NCBI RefSeq assembly: GCF_000499385.1
Contig: NW_013652378.1
Location: 1-59,885 of the forward strand
Direction of reading: 5' to 3'
Length of the DNA stretch: 59,885 nucleotides
Source of the DNA: Eimeria necatrix
Lineage: Eukaryota > Apicomplexa > Conoidasida > Eucoccidiorida > Eimeriidae
This document shows positions 1-10,405 of this stretch, in pieces; position 1 is the stretch's first letter; each line of letters starts with the position of its first letter. The position numbers were made by a program, and so were the translations under genes. Under the pieces are notes generated by a model. The model had not been told where the DNA came from. It searched no databases and worked only from the letters and a program-made list of their open reading frames with translations.

Positions 1-94
1 CCGGGGCGGCGCGGCCGCGGCTCTGAGCAGCGGCGTTTTGGAGAAGGCGGGGGAAGAAGATTTGCAAAAAAGTGAAAAGAAGAAAAAAGAAAAA

Positions 95-278
95 GAGGAA
101 ACGGAGAAATAAAGAATAAAAGAAAGAGGAAACGGAGAAATAAAGGATTAAAGAAACAGGAAACGGAGAGATAAAGAATAAAGAAAGGATATTCTTCAGG
201 GAAACCAGAGAGGAAAGCAGCAGAGGACGAAAAAGGAAAAAAAGAAAAATTCAAAAAGAAAAATTCAAAAAGAAAAAT
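95..278. repeat. A-rich minisatellites at the left edge
   Basis: Two short tandem arrays are visible. Positions 95-186 hold three near-identical units of 30-31 bp built on GAGGAAACGGAGAAATAAAG. Positions about 237-278 hold three copies of a 14-bp unit ending in GAAAAATTC. The plus strand here is almost pure purine. ORFs crossing the arrays are a by-product of the low complexity. Confidence 0.85.
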
Positions 279-545
279 TCAAAACGAAATCGGCGAAGAC
301 GCGACACTGAAGAGCAAATAAATGAAAATGTGAATTCCGAAACGGACCTTCGTTTGCACTGCGTGTACATACACCGGAGCAAACGCGAGAAAGCAGAAAT
401 TCCAATTTCGCATTTGCAGAAATTGTTTTTCATTTTCACTTTTCACTTTAAGAGCAGCAGCAGCAGCAAAAAGGAATCTGACTTCACTTGCTGCTTCTGC
501 CTCTCTTCCAGTGAAGTGGAAAGTGCAAATTAAAAAGCAGCAGAA

Positions 546-830
546 TTGCCAAAAAGTCCAAAAGTGGCTGCAAAGGAAAAGGCCCGGAAAAGAAGAAAGG
601 CGGCGAAGGAAGCAGAAGGCGTTCCAGTGTACAGACACCTGCCAGGTGAGCGCGCGCAGCAGCCTTTTGGTTTTCACTTTTCCACTTCTCACTTTTTTGC
701 ATTTTTGAATTCCGCAGCTGTTCTCGCCTGAAGCCGCCCGGCGAAGCCCTGCTCAGTAGCGAGGGCGAGGCGGAGGCGCCAGAACAAAATGAAATGAAAT
801 TAAATTAAATGAAATTAAATTAAACTTCGA
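546..830 (+). CDS. possible 3' exons of an unrecognised basic protein
   Basis: A Lys/Arg/Ala-rich stretch (about 546-645) ends at a good donor, CTGCCAG|GTGAGC. A pyrimidine-rich tract ending TTCCGCAG follows at about 718. Joined in one phase, the second exon reads an acidic Glu/Ala-rich tail and stops near 829 in an AT-rich tandem tract (AAATGAAATTAAATT units). The composition suits the end of a nuclear or nucleolar protein. Three frames are open in the first block, so neither frame nor function is secure. The convergent neighbour on the minus strand is the CAP gene. Confidence 0.25.
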
Positions 831-1127
831 ATGCTTGTTGTTCTGGGGGGAGCTGGACGTACACTGCGCGGGGTGCGGGAGCTCCCCACACGCAGCGACT
901 GCGGTGTACGGAAAGCGGGTGCAGCTGCTGCGCAGTGAACTTCATTTGTTTTTGCAAAGACTTTCACAATTAAAAGTTGAATAAAAACGGAAAGTGGGAG
1001 CAAACGGAGAGCCCCCGCGAGCGAACTCCGCAGCAGCGCCGCGCCAACAGCTGCTGCCTGTGCTGCGCAGCGGCGGCGGGAGCAGCAGCTTCGGAAATTC
1101 GGCGAAGACCGACGCAGGGGGCCAAAG

Positions 1128-2491
1128 CTAGCAGGAGTACAAGTCCGAGACTCGGGTGTGGAGCTTCCCGTCGGGACTCAACTTGTGGTGGAACTGCTCG
1201 GGAATGACAATTTCGGTCCAGTCGCCGTCTTCGCCGGGCTTGGGGACGTTCAAGTTCATCTCCGTGGACTTGCTGCTGGTGATTTCCACGCCGCAGCCTT
1301 CGCGGGACACGAAGAGGTCCACTTTCTGGCTCTTGTCGATCGAGACTGCGGGCACGCAGCCCGTCACCTGCAGCTGGATCTTGCGGCAGTTCACGATTTC
1401 CACAGTGGCAATTAAACTCGCCACGCAAATGCGGCAGTCCGCGCACGAGTCCACAATCAACGAGTTCAGCTTTCCCTCCACCTGCAGGCGCAGCCCTGCG
1501 CAGTCCCGCACCTGCGCGCACGGCGAAAACCCCCGGGTTTCTCCCGAACTAAAAGCGCCAAAAGGTGAAAAAAAGTGAAAATCGCGCGAAAGTTTGCTCC
1601 AAATTCCAAATATTAAAGCCCAAACACAAATGACCCGCGTTCCCTCCGCAGCCAGCAGCCAGCTGTCTGCTCCCAGCTGCAGATACACCTCAGCGCGCGC
1701 CGGACCGGCGCGCGTTCAAAACCCGCAAAGGGAGGAATGCAGAATTAGTTTTGCAAATGTGTGCAAATGTGCCTCTCCGCGTCTCGCATTCTTTGAAAAT
1801 GAGCGAATAATGAGCGAATAAGTGCAAATAAAGAGCACTTGCACGATTCGACTCGGCGTTTCCGCCGAACTTGCAAAAGGCGCATTTGCCTCTGCAGCTG
1901 CCGCCCTCTCTTTCGCGTGCTTTCACCTCACCCGCATCACTCATGCACAAAAGAGAAAGCTGACAGCCACGCATTCGCAGGGCAAAACGCAGCTGCGGCC
2001 AAACTTGAAACTTGAACAGCACTGCACTCACTCACGGCACTGCGCTGCGCCTGCGCGATCAGGCGGGAAGGAAAGCACTAAAGGATCAGCAGATGCGAAC
2101 AAGTGGGACTCAAGTGCACACGCATGCGCAGAAGTGCTAATTAATTGGTGTTCGCGCGCCTGCAGCGAAGCTGTGGAAACTTGAACTTGAATTCAGTGGA
2201 AACTTGAACTTGAATTCAGTGGAAACTTGCACTTGAATTCAGTGGAAACTTGAACTTCAATTCAGTGGAAACTTGAACTTGAATTCAGTGGAAACTTGAA
2301 TTCAGTGGAAACTTGAACTTGAATTCAGTGGAAACTTGCACTTGAATTCCCCTCCCGCAGCGCTGCAGGTGCGCAGTGTGCCGGACTTGCCTGGACTTTG
2401 TGTTTCATTTGCCCGTCTTTGAGCGTTTGGATTTCCTTCGGGTTTTTGAAGTTCTCAACCAGCCAGGTGTCCCGCTCCAGCACAATGCGGC
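1128..2491 (-). CDS. CAP: cyclase-associated protein, C-CAP domain (3' two exons)
   Basis: Two exons are read on the minus strand: 2491-2391, then 1511-1128, stop at 1128. They join in phase 0. The product covers a C-CAP/cofactor-C-like beta-helix: a start of the form RIVLERDTWLVENF, then VEGKLNSLIVDSCADC, VEIVNCRKIQLQV, the VPAVSIDKS turn, EITSSKSTEMN, EIVIPEQF and an SDLYSC end, all landmarks of CAP/Srv2 C-termini. The family binds ADP-actin monomers and promotes nucleotide exchange for filament turnover in the cytosol. Apicomplexan CAPs consist mainly of this domain, so little may be missing. The first coding exon with the start codon was not found upstream of 2491. The intron is about 880 bp, begins with GC (CAG|GCAAGT) and contains a 23-bp minisatellite. 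Confidence 0.85.
2173..2349. repeat. 23-bp minisatellite inside the CAP intron
   Basis: Eight head-to-tail units of GTGGAAACTTGAACTTGAAT plus TCA are present. Seven are 23 bp; the sixth is shortened to 17 bp. Units differ by single substitutions (GAACTT/GCACTT, TTGAAT/TTCAAT). The array lies in the CAP intron near its 5' end as read on the minus strand. Confidence 0.9.
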
Positions 2492-3109
2492 CTGCAGACC
2501 CGCACGCCCCGCGGCTGCATGCAGGAGAACTCAGCTCTCAAGAGTGAAGCAAAGAGTCCTTGCAAGAGGAAACGGGAAGCAGCTCGCAGCAGACACGCGG
2601 CACAAACTGAAGTTCACTCTCACCCCCCGCGCTGCGGCGCTGCGCCGCAGCAGCCGCGGAAACAGACACAGCCCCGCCTTCTTACCCTCGCTCGATCCGC
2701 TCATTCTCTCTCCGAGTTGGCTGAGAAACGAAACCCGCAAGCGAAAGCAGAAACGGCCTACGCCAGCCAAGGGAAAGTCAACGGCCGCTGCGGCGGGAGT
2801 GCAGCACGGAGCTTCTGTGGCCTGTGCAGCTTCAAACTTCAAGTATTCCTCCCAACGGACCCAATTTCCGAAGGTCTTGCAAAAAAATTCAAGAACTTGT
2901 GCGACACAGCGCCGCAGCAAGCCGGCTCGTCACACCGCCAGGGACGAACTCGACGAGCCCGGACGTGAAAGGGTTCTACTCGGCACTACGAATACACCGC
3001 TATGGGAACTCATTAAAAGAATATTCTGCACGCATTTCATAACTTTGAAAGAAAGCTTGGGCTTCTGGCGCAACTCGCCTCGAAAACTCCCTCTCCCTCT
3101 CCTCTGATC

Positions 3110-4890
3110 ACCAGTAACACAGCGGCACGACCTACTTGCTGCCCACTGTCCACCGACGGCCGATCAGTTTGCTCCCACAAAGTTCAAAAGCCAACGAACA
3201 ACTAAAATGCAATTCGTCACACAACTGCGTGTCAGTGAGCCTCTCACAATGGAAAATGCAAAAGAATTATGAATACACGGGATGCAATTTGGCGAGGCCG
3301 TGGCACGAGCCTGCTTTTTCTCCCGGAATGAAGTATGATTTGAAAATAACATGGCTCACGAGTATCAACGCCGTTTATGATACAGAGAAAAATAATGTAT
3401 CTTCCGCAGATAACATCTTGCTTATGGTACTGGGGGAGTTCCTTCATTGAGTACTCCATGAGTAAATTGACAACACTCAAAACTGCAACGCTGTTGGCGC
3501 CACATTTGCCGCATTGAAAATCTGTTGTATCTATGGTGTGCCAGTGCGGCATAAAAGCAATATGTCTCGAAAGAATACAGAAAAAAGCCTTGTGACAATC
3601 GTGAAACCGCCGTACAGTAATGCAACAAGTGCATACCAAGAAATACATCAAAAACTATACCAGCTTAAAAGTAGTATTTCATTTTAATTGGTGATTAGCA
3701 ACCTGGTGGATACTGTCACGTTCCTGTAGGCAGCTTTCAATGAGGCATCTTTCGTGCTCTTACCCCGTTGACAATTTATTAGAGCTCAAGGGTATTGGCC
3801 GTATTTATTCAAATCGTTGCCACAACAAACAAACAGTTCGTGAAACTGCGAAACCATGATGCACTGGTACAAACTGCAGCCCACCGAAATGCGCAGGCTT
3901 TCTGCAAGGCTGGAGATGGCGTTATTGTTCCGCGATTGCTTCTTTAGTTACTATTTTTTCCATCATTGTTTGCATTGCTGGCTTCCACTGCTTGTTAGAA
4001 GCCCTCTCGAACGGAGAGTGAACACCATCACAATCTATTTTTTCCATCATTGTTTGCATTGCTGGCTTCCACTGCTTGTTAGAAGCCCTCTCGAACGGAG
4101 AGTGAACACCATCACAAGCTTCAGGTAAATGCCTGTTCAGGCGCCACCACAAGCACCCCAGTGCGAAACGTGCCGCCATGCAGCGATCCGACTCGAATTG
4201 TGTACGTTCAACTTGCAAAATGCGTCCTCTGGACAGTGTGAAGCTCCCAAAAGGAAAACGTCGAGTGTTTCGTGATCAATAGGAATTCCATAAAGTGCAG
4301 CTACCTACCAGAAAGACTAGAATGCTGTAGGTTGGCAGAATGAGCATTCTGCTGAGCAGTGAAGACTCACATAACACCGACTAGTGCTGCGGCCCTTCGC
4401 ATATCAAGGGCAATTCAACAGCCTTCGTAGCAAAACTTACGCGAGTATGTTAGAGTTTCAACACACCTTCATGTAGTGTCTACTTTTGTCGAAGTAGCAC
4501 TAGAGCTAAACTTGTGCGCAGGTGGCCTCAAAACCACACCTGGACGCTAACTATTTACTTGTTCAGCAGAAAACAATTACTGAAAGACGGAGGGAAAGTG
4601 TCTCGCTGGCAAAGATAGGCGAACGGACTGATTTGGAAGCAGGGTCTTGCTGCGCAAACGAATGCTGCAAATGCACCCCAAAGCGGTACCGCGATGGATC
4701 AGCAAGAAAAACGCCTCAGTGAAACGATAGGAGCTGATGCCGAAGTCCGCACAGCACGATCTATGTCTCATCGCTGCTGAGTTAGCTACTGAGGCCACAC
4801 TGTGCGTCACTGAACCGTTCAGCTCCAAATGCTTGACTTGAAACCGTTTGTCGGCCTTTAGCCGATGAGCCAACGCCATGCTGGAAGGAG
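3110..4890. other. intergenic stretch, no gene seen
   Basis: Only short ORFs on both strands are present, with no domain, signal peptide or convincing splice chain. The one structured element is an 84-bp tandem duplication listed separately. Base composition drops here from the GC-rich first 3 kb to a more balanced level that continues rightwards. Confidence 0.6.
3951..4118. repeat. perfect 84-bp tandem duplication
   Basis: Positions 3951-4034 are repeated as 4035-4118. Each copy starts CTATTTTTTCCATC and ends in GAACACCATCACAA. I see no substitution apart from the last base or so. The unit is 28 codons long, so the open frames on both strands stay open through both copies. The identity suggests a recent event. 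Confidence 0.95.
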
Positions 4891-4894
4891 TGCT

Positions 4895-5617
4895 TTAGTT
4901 GTAGTTCTTGAGGTCTTCTACGTGTACGGCATAGTCGATGCTGGGGAAACGAACAAGAGGGGCACCAGGTGACGACTCGTCGATGTCAGCATGGAAGCCA
5001 GCGGCCGCCAGGACAGGCGTCAAGGCAACGAGTGGGAGTAAAGCTTCAATGGCGCTGTCTTTGCTGACTTTCGAGATCCAGGAGGTCTCGGCAGACTCGC
5101 TAACGGACTGGAGCAGCTCCGAATTCTTTGCTGCATCTTCCTCAGTGAGTTGCTGCTCCACGCTGGCAGGTGCCTTCGCGTTCTCGGTTGCTTCGCTCGT
5201 GGCAGTGGGCTGAGCGCCGCTCTCAGCTGCAGCAGCGACGATCTTCTCAGTCGCCTCCTCGGCCTGGGCTGCTCTGGCGTCAGTCTGGCTCGCGACAACG
5301 TCCTGCCCAGGAACTGCTTGGTCAGCTTGTTGTGTCGCTTCAGCCAATTCTCTGACGACGTCGGCCTTGGGAGTCAGATCTGCAGATCCACTTGTCGCCG
5401 CAGCACTCATCTCATCGCCGCCAGCGGGAGCGTCCGACCCAACTGCAGCTTCGACAGTTGCCGTCACACTTGCGGGAGCAGCTTTCTCTGGCGCGTTGGT
5501 TCCGAAGAACATGCCCGAGAGCATTGACGCCGACAGGATCTTGCATTGGCCTGGTACAACGTGGCTAGTTATGACGGTGGAAAGAACGACGGCTATAGGG
5601 ACGAAAGTGAGCTTCAT
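4895..5617 (-). CDS. secreted Ala/Glu/Ser-rich protein, unrecognised
   Basis: Single-exon ORF of 240 residues. The ATG at 5617 is preferred over the in-frame ATG at 5719 because it puts a typical signal peptide (MKLTFVPIAVVLSTVITS) at the N-terminus; the longer start would bury it. The mature part (about residues 30-180) is rich in Ala, Glu, Thr and Ser and poor in hydrophobics. It has one later hydrophobic stretch, LLPLVALTPVLAAAGF (about 197-212), and a conserved-looking tail FPSIDYAVHVEDLKNYN. Such proteins commonly enter the secretory pathway in coccidia (dense granule, microneme or wall-forming bodies). No family is recognised and the compartment is inference. It is followed on the same strand by the FKBP gene upstream. 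Confidence 0.65.
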   Translation of the reverse strand: MKLTFVPIAVVLSTVITSHVVPGQCKILSASMLSGMFFGTNAPEKAAPASVTATVEAAVGSDAPAGGDEMSAAATSGSADLTPKADVVRELAEATQQADQAVPGQDVVASQTDARAAQAEEATEKIVAAAAESGAQPTATSEATENAKAPASVEQQLTEEDAAKNSELLQSVSESAETSWISKVSKDSAIEALLPLVALTPVLAAAGFHADIDESSPGAPLVRFPSIDYAVHVEDLKNYN

Positions 5618-6320
5618 TTTCGGTCGTTGGAGTTTTAAGGGGATAACGCCCAACGAGATGCCAGAAGTTCTATGGAGGTCGTTATGAAAATGCGCAAAGT
5701 GATTCGAAATGAGCGACACGACACAAGCTCTGCTGTCGTGACACCGTAAGCTGCGGATGCCGCACAGCCTTCCGAACTCCGAACCACCGCGCTCCCCGGC
5801 GTTCTGATTTCGACAATGCTTGTCAGTACATGTGAAACAGACCTACAGCACGGATCTGGAAAGCGATCTTAAGATTGAAATTGATGTTTCCATGCCTCAT
5901 CGACAAAAATATACGTTTCAGCTTCGTTGTCCACTCGAAACCCCCTTACACTGAGAACCCAGTATACAGTGCCCCAAGATTCGAACAAAACGCTGCAGCT
6001 ATTCACACTGCTAAACCATAGCTCTAAATGCTACCAAAACTAGCTAGTTCATAAAGATACTGGAGAAGGCTCGTGCTCCACCACCCAAGTGGCCTATGCT
6101 TCAAGTTTGTCGACTGAGATCTCCTGCATCAAAAGCGCTACTCTTCTGCATATAATGCCGTGCGCAGCATGTAGAAAAGTCTGGAGCTCTTGCGTTGGCT
6201 GACTAACAAATGGCCGCGTTCTGCCTTTCTTCCAACTTGGACAGTCAGCACCCAATGCTAAGGGAGCAGAAGCTCGCCTTCATTTCGCTTGTTGAAAGCC
6301 AAACAAGCCCTCTAATCATG

Positions 6321-7331
6321 TCACTGGATCTGCAGACATTCTATTTCAAACTGGAGATCAGCGTTAGGCGGGATGCCCCAGGCTGGAAATCCATTCTGGC
6401 CGTATCCCACTGTGCACAAAAAACAAGACATCGATCGGCAACGCGGCACTCTCAATACCTAAACTGATATTGCTATTTCTATTTTCCCACTTTTAAAAAG
6501 GACAGTTAAACTTACTTCTTGCTGGAATGTATATCATCCTTGTTTCTCCCTGGTTCATGCCAAGTACCCCTTGATCCCAACCTGCAATCACCTGGCCAAG
6601 TCCTGCTTGCCAAGTGAAGGGCTGCACAGCACGAAAGCATTGAAGGCGCAGCAAGCAACGCTCAGTTTTCCAACTGCTGCGCGGATTTGTGTCTGCCTGG
6701 AAAAGATCCCGTGAGTGCCAAGATATTTTGCATACCACATGAACATCTGCACGACTCACATGAGACTTTCTTGATCTGATTCGTTCCAACCACTCACACA
6801 CGCTTAAATGCTCGCTTAAAGAGAGCCTACCTGCTGGCCTGGATCCTTCGTGGACCAGAATTTCTTCGTAGTTCCATCCGGCTGCAAAACGGATCCAGTT
6901 GCATGGACGGTAACACGCTGCCCCTTTGCAACCGTCGGTCCTGACCCTGGCTTAACAACTGATGTCTTGAGCTCCGTCAGTGGGGCCATTTTCCGCTGCT
7001 CCGGCTCCGATGAAGTTGTTTGATCAATTGGTTTGCTTGGGATTACTAGGTGTGCAGCTCGAGCAAAGAGCTCTTCCAGGTTGGCCGGCAAAACTGAGGC
7101 AGATTTTGGCCTCAGGAAGTGGGAACAAACAATGACTCCCACTACAAAAAAAGCAATAAAGAAGCATGAAAAAGCGAAGAACTTTGAACGACTGCTCGAC
7201 TTTGATGCGGTAGAGTTCTGGGGTTGCTTTGAGGGTTCCACAATGGGGGGTCTCACCCCGTGACGCACATTGGCTCTCTGACGAGCGTTCTGCTCCTGCC
7301 CTTTTCCCTCCATTTTCTCAAGATTATACAA
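6321..7331 (-). CDS. membrane-anchored FKBP-type peptidyl-prolyl isomerase, 3 exons
   Basis: Exons on the minus strand are 7331-6831, 6621-6516 and 6409-6321. Donors are CAG|GTAGG and GAA|GTAAGT, acceptors CAG. Lengths sum to 696 nt, giving 231 residues (225 if translation starts at the ATG at 7313). A hydrophobic anchor, FFAFSCFFIAFFVVGVIVC, lies near residues 52-70. The FKBP fold follows: VTVHATGSVLQPDGTTKKFW, then PFTWQAGLGQVIAGWDQGV, GETRMIYIPARMGYGQNG and FPAWGIPPNADLQFEIE, ending LQIQ. These cover the family's active-site landmarks, including VIxGWDxGV, IP and GYG. The role is cis-trans prolyl isomerisation of client proteins. The anchor predicts a type II membrane protein of the secretory pathway, unlike soluble FKBP12 (inference). 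Confidence 0.9.
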
Positions 7332-7339
7332 TTCACGCA

Positions 7340-9330
7340 GAAATTATTTTGTAACGAAAGGCACTTTGTCCTATCTATAGAAAAAGTTGGTGATAGATGA
7401 CGGACGCTACCGAGCAGCCCCTGCCATGACGACGTGCGGCCGGTTGTTTTTCAAGTTTTTTCAGTCTCAGCAAAGGCATTAAAGTGGGCTTCTAAGTGCG
7501 TGGCAGTATGACAATGGACGCCTCATATGTGATAACCTGAAGATTTTAACGCTGAACGGCTCGTTGTGGTAGTGTGGTTGTTACCTTGCAGATTTCGAAG
7601 AGAGATGGCATCGCTGATTGCTAGCTTCCTTGATACTCGGTGTTCTCGTTCTCAAGAACACCGCAGAATGGCTAAGTTGAGCTTGTTCCACAGCGTCTCA
7701 ATGGTGTTTCGCTCGTTAGTAGTGCGGGAAGTTTCCAGTGCCCATCCTCGCAGCGCTTGCTATACACACATAAACAAACGTGTCCGGTGCTCTCACTTTC
7801 TCCAGAACTTTTGAAGGGGGAAAGACTTCTACAGCGGACCCCTCACATTCTTGCAAACAGGTGGCTGCAAGGAGTCATTGCCGCTTCAATTCATGGTGCA
7901 GCCGGGCCATCAGCAGCGAACACAGAGGCAAGGAGTGCGTTGTGTCGCAGGGGCCAACGCAAATCACAGGCCGAACTGTTGGCTTCCGTGCACTTGAATG
8001 CCCACTAAGATTGAGCCCACTAGATCTAATTGGGCTCGCTTCATCAGTGAATTGTACAAACTAAATATACGGCGCAACAAGCACTACTCACTTAATATAC
8101 GGTGTTTACCAACAAGTAGCCGCATACTTCCTGAGAACTACGCGTTCCCCGCAACAGCCATCGCAGCTCTATGATGAGAATCCTCGCACCCAGCGAAAGT
8201 AATAACTACGGCTCAGTCAGATTCCCTGACTGAATATTTCTTGTCCCGAGAAACCGTACTTGATGGATACCCACATTACTAAACTTATGTATAAGCCCCA
8301 GGCAGGGTCATGGAGCTTCCAGTGGAGCTTTCCAGTTCGCTGGTACTTTGCAGCAAATTTAATCAATTCAGGAGCAGGGATGTGGCAGATAAGCGGTGCA
8401 GCGAAATGCGGGGTGTTGCTAAGCATGCTTTCCACGCCGCATTCGCTTAACTGTGGCACGCCCTAGAGTTGGAAATCCACGCAGACACGTCTGCCTGTGT
8501 TCCTAGCCTATCCAATTCGTCTGATGCTAAGGCAATCCAAACTCGTAGATCGTCACGGTTTACCAAAAATACTGCACTGGAATGCCCAAAACTGTTGGAC
8601 GATGGATAAGTCTTGTTAGGTTTGAGGAGTACGGTGTACCACCATGAGCACCTTATGCTGTGATTTCGTCTACATGTTCGTTCCGCCAGTTAGAGACCTC
8701 TAAATAATAGGTCGGGAAATCGACTCGGCATGCCAGAGTGGTGACGGCCTCTTAAGAACTGGATTCAAACTGCACAGGTAAAAGAGTTTGTCATCAGAGC
8801 TGCTCAGCTGCGATGGTCGTACCCTAAGTGGCAGCAAACACCTCGGTTTTTATTTGATGTAACAAACATGCCACGCTTTAAGAGAAGGCCCCTCAGAGTC
8901 TTTTTAAAGTAAGCTTTCTGCATGCTGCAGCTCCGAAACAGCACAGTTAGCCACAGTGTTTTCGAACTAGCTGCGTTGTGGACGAAGTTACATACATAAT
9001 GTACGCATATACTTTGTATTTAATGCACCTGTATGCATATCCTGACGAGCACTTGTTGGGGAGGCAAGAGCTTTGCGTGATGAGACTGTTGAAGAGTGCA
9101 AGCAGATTTCAGCAGATGTTTACTGGAAGACAGACTCGGCACAGCCCAAAATGCAAAATTTCAAAGGGACTCAGGTGGGAACACGACGAAGTTGCAGTCT
9201 CAGCAGAAGAGCTGCTGCTTGGACGATTTCGTTCTCCTACGAAAAGACGTCAAGAAAGAAAGAAACGTAGTTGGAACTTTTGCATGAAAACAGCGTGATC
9301 TCGCCACACTCTAAGCAGGCGCTATGAAGG
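7340..9330. other. intergenic stretch, no gene supported
   Basis: About 2 kb upstream of the minus-strand FKBP gene. Several ORFs of 60-106 codons overlap on both strands, none with a recognised domain or splice chain. The minus ORF at 8217-8459 has protein-like composition, but nothing joins it to a neighbour. The region may include the FKBP promoter. Confidence 0.5.
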
Positions 9331-9442
9331 GGGAAGATGCGCAGAAGAAACCTAAGTTTGAACAGTTGGATTACGCCTTCCCCTGTCAAAGTATTTCTGA
9401 GTATGTTGGGTACACGGGCCTCCACTTGCCATAGTATTTTGA

Positions 9443-9840
9443 TGCCTCCCTTCAAGAGCGCTGTTCTGGCGTTCGAGTCGTGGTTACGTTTCTGCTTGCT
9501 GCCCCTGTTTGTGTTGTTTTGCATTTTGCCATGGCATGTGTGGGCAACCGCATTAGCTAGCTAACTGGGGAAGGTGTTGGCACTGTTTGCGGCAACACAA
9601 GCAGCTGCACAGACTGATGCAGCAGCCGGCCCTAAACATGGCGGCTGCCGCCTGCAGTTTTGCACAGTGAGAACTGGACAGCTTCGCCGAAAGAAGTTAC
9701 CTGGGGCTGACCCCTTAAATGCTCCCACACATGCTCAGAATCTGGAGGAGCAAGCGGGAACCTCTACAAGCGCCACGAAGACACGCAAAACACGACATAA
9801 CTTAAAGGAGCTTCAAGGGCCCGCCTTCGCCTCTCTATGA
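9443..9840 (+). CDS. doubtful small secreted protein interrupted by an in-frame stop
   Basis: From an ATG at 9443 the frame reads a strongly hydrophobic N-terminus, FCLLPLFVLFCILPW, like a signal peptide. It hits TAA at about 9562, then continues in the same frame as an Ala/Thr/Gln-rich segment to a stop at 9840. A 36-bp intron from GTGTGG (about 9538) to GGGGAAG would remove the stop and keep phase. That is very short and its splice sites are weak. It could equally be an upstream exon of the gene that follows, or non-coding. Confidence 0.25.
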
Positions 9841-10405
9841 GAAGGACACTCCCGCAAAGTTGTTCTGCTTTTGTTACCAAGCCACCGTCGGCATTAGCGT
9901 TCCTGGAGTGTAAATGGAGATGTATGAGCTAAGCATGAATCCCCCTAAAGTATAATATCACGAAATATACTAATTTTAATGCTCAAGAGTACTTGTAAAT
10001 GCCACACAGCAGCCCTGCAGCGACAAACGTAGCGCATCCTCCAGAGTGTTACATGGCTCGCATCGCGGTTGCGTGAAGGCTGAAAGGGTAGGAACCCGCC
10101 GCCGTGTTTGTTGTTCATGAGCATTAATTGAAACTGGAGCTTTGAGTTGCCACTAACATTTCGCCTTTCTCACGACAAGCCCCGTCACTACTTGACGTCG
10201 AGTTCTGCTGGGCTGCCGGTCTGAGGGCTCGATAGGTCGGCTTGGGGCCTCGCTGTGTTGGGTTGAAGGCCATCTCACCTCCCTTTGGAACATCTTGAAT
10301 ATTATTTGTTTAAGGGAGTTAGATTCATCTTTGGAGTTCTTGAGAAGCAACTGACGGGCCGCAGCAGCAAAGCTCAAAGTCAGCACCAGTCTGGCTAGAG
10401 TTCAG

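Noticed and set aside
1156..1578. 140-codon plus-strand ORF.
   Set aside because: It overlaps the minus-strand CAP C-terminal exon, whose family motifs are unambiguous.
10153..10386. 77-codon minus-strand ORF with basic tail.
   Set aside because: No ATG context, domain or splice partner; it lies just before an acceptor of the plus-strand gene.
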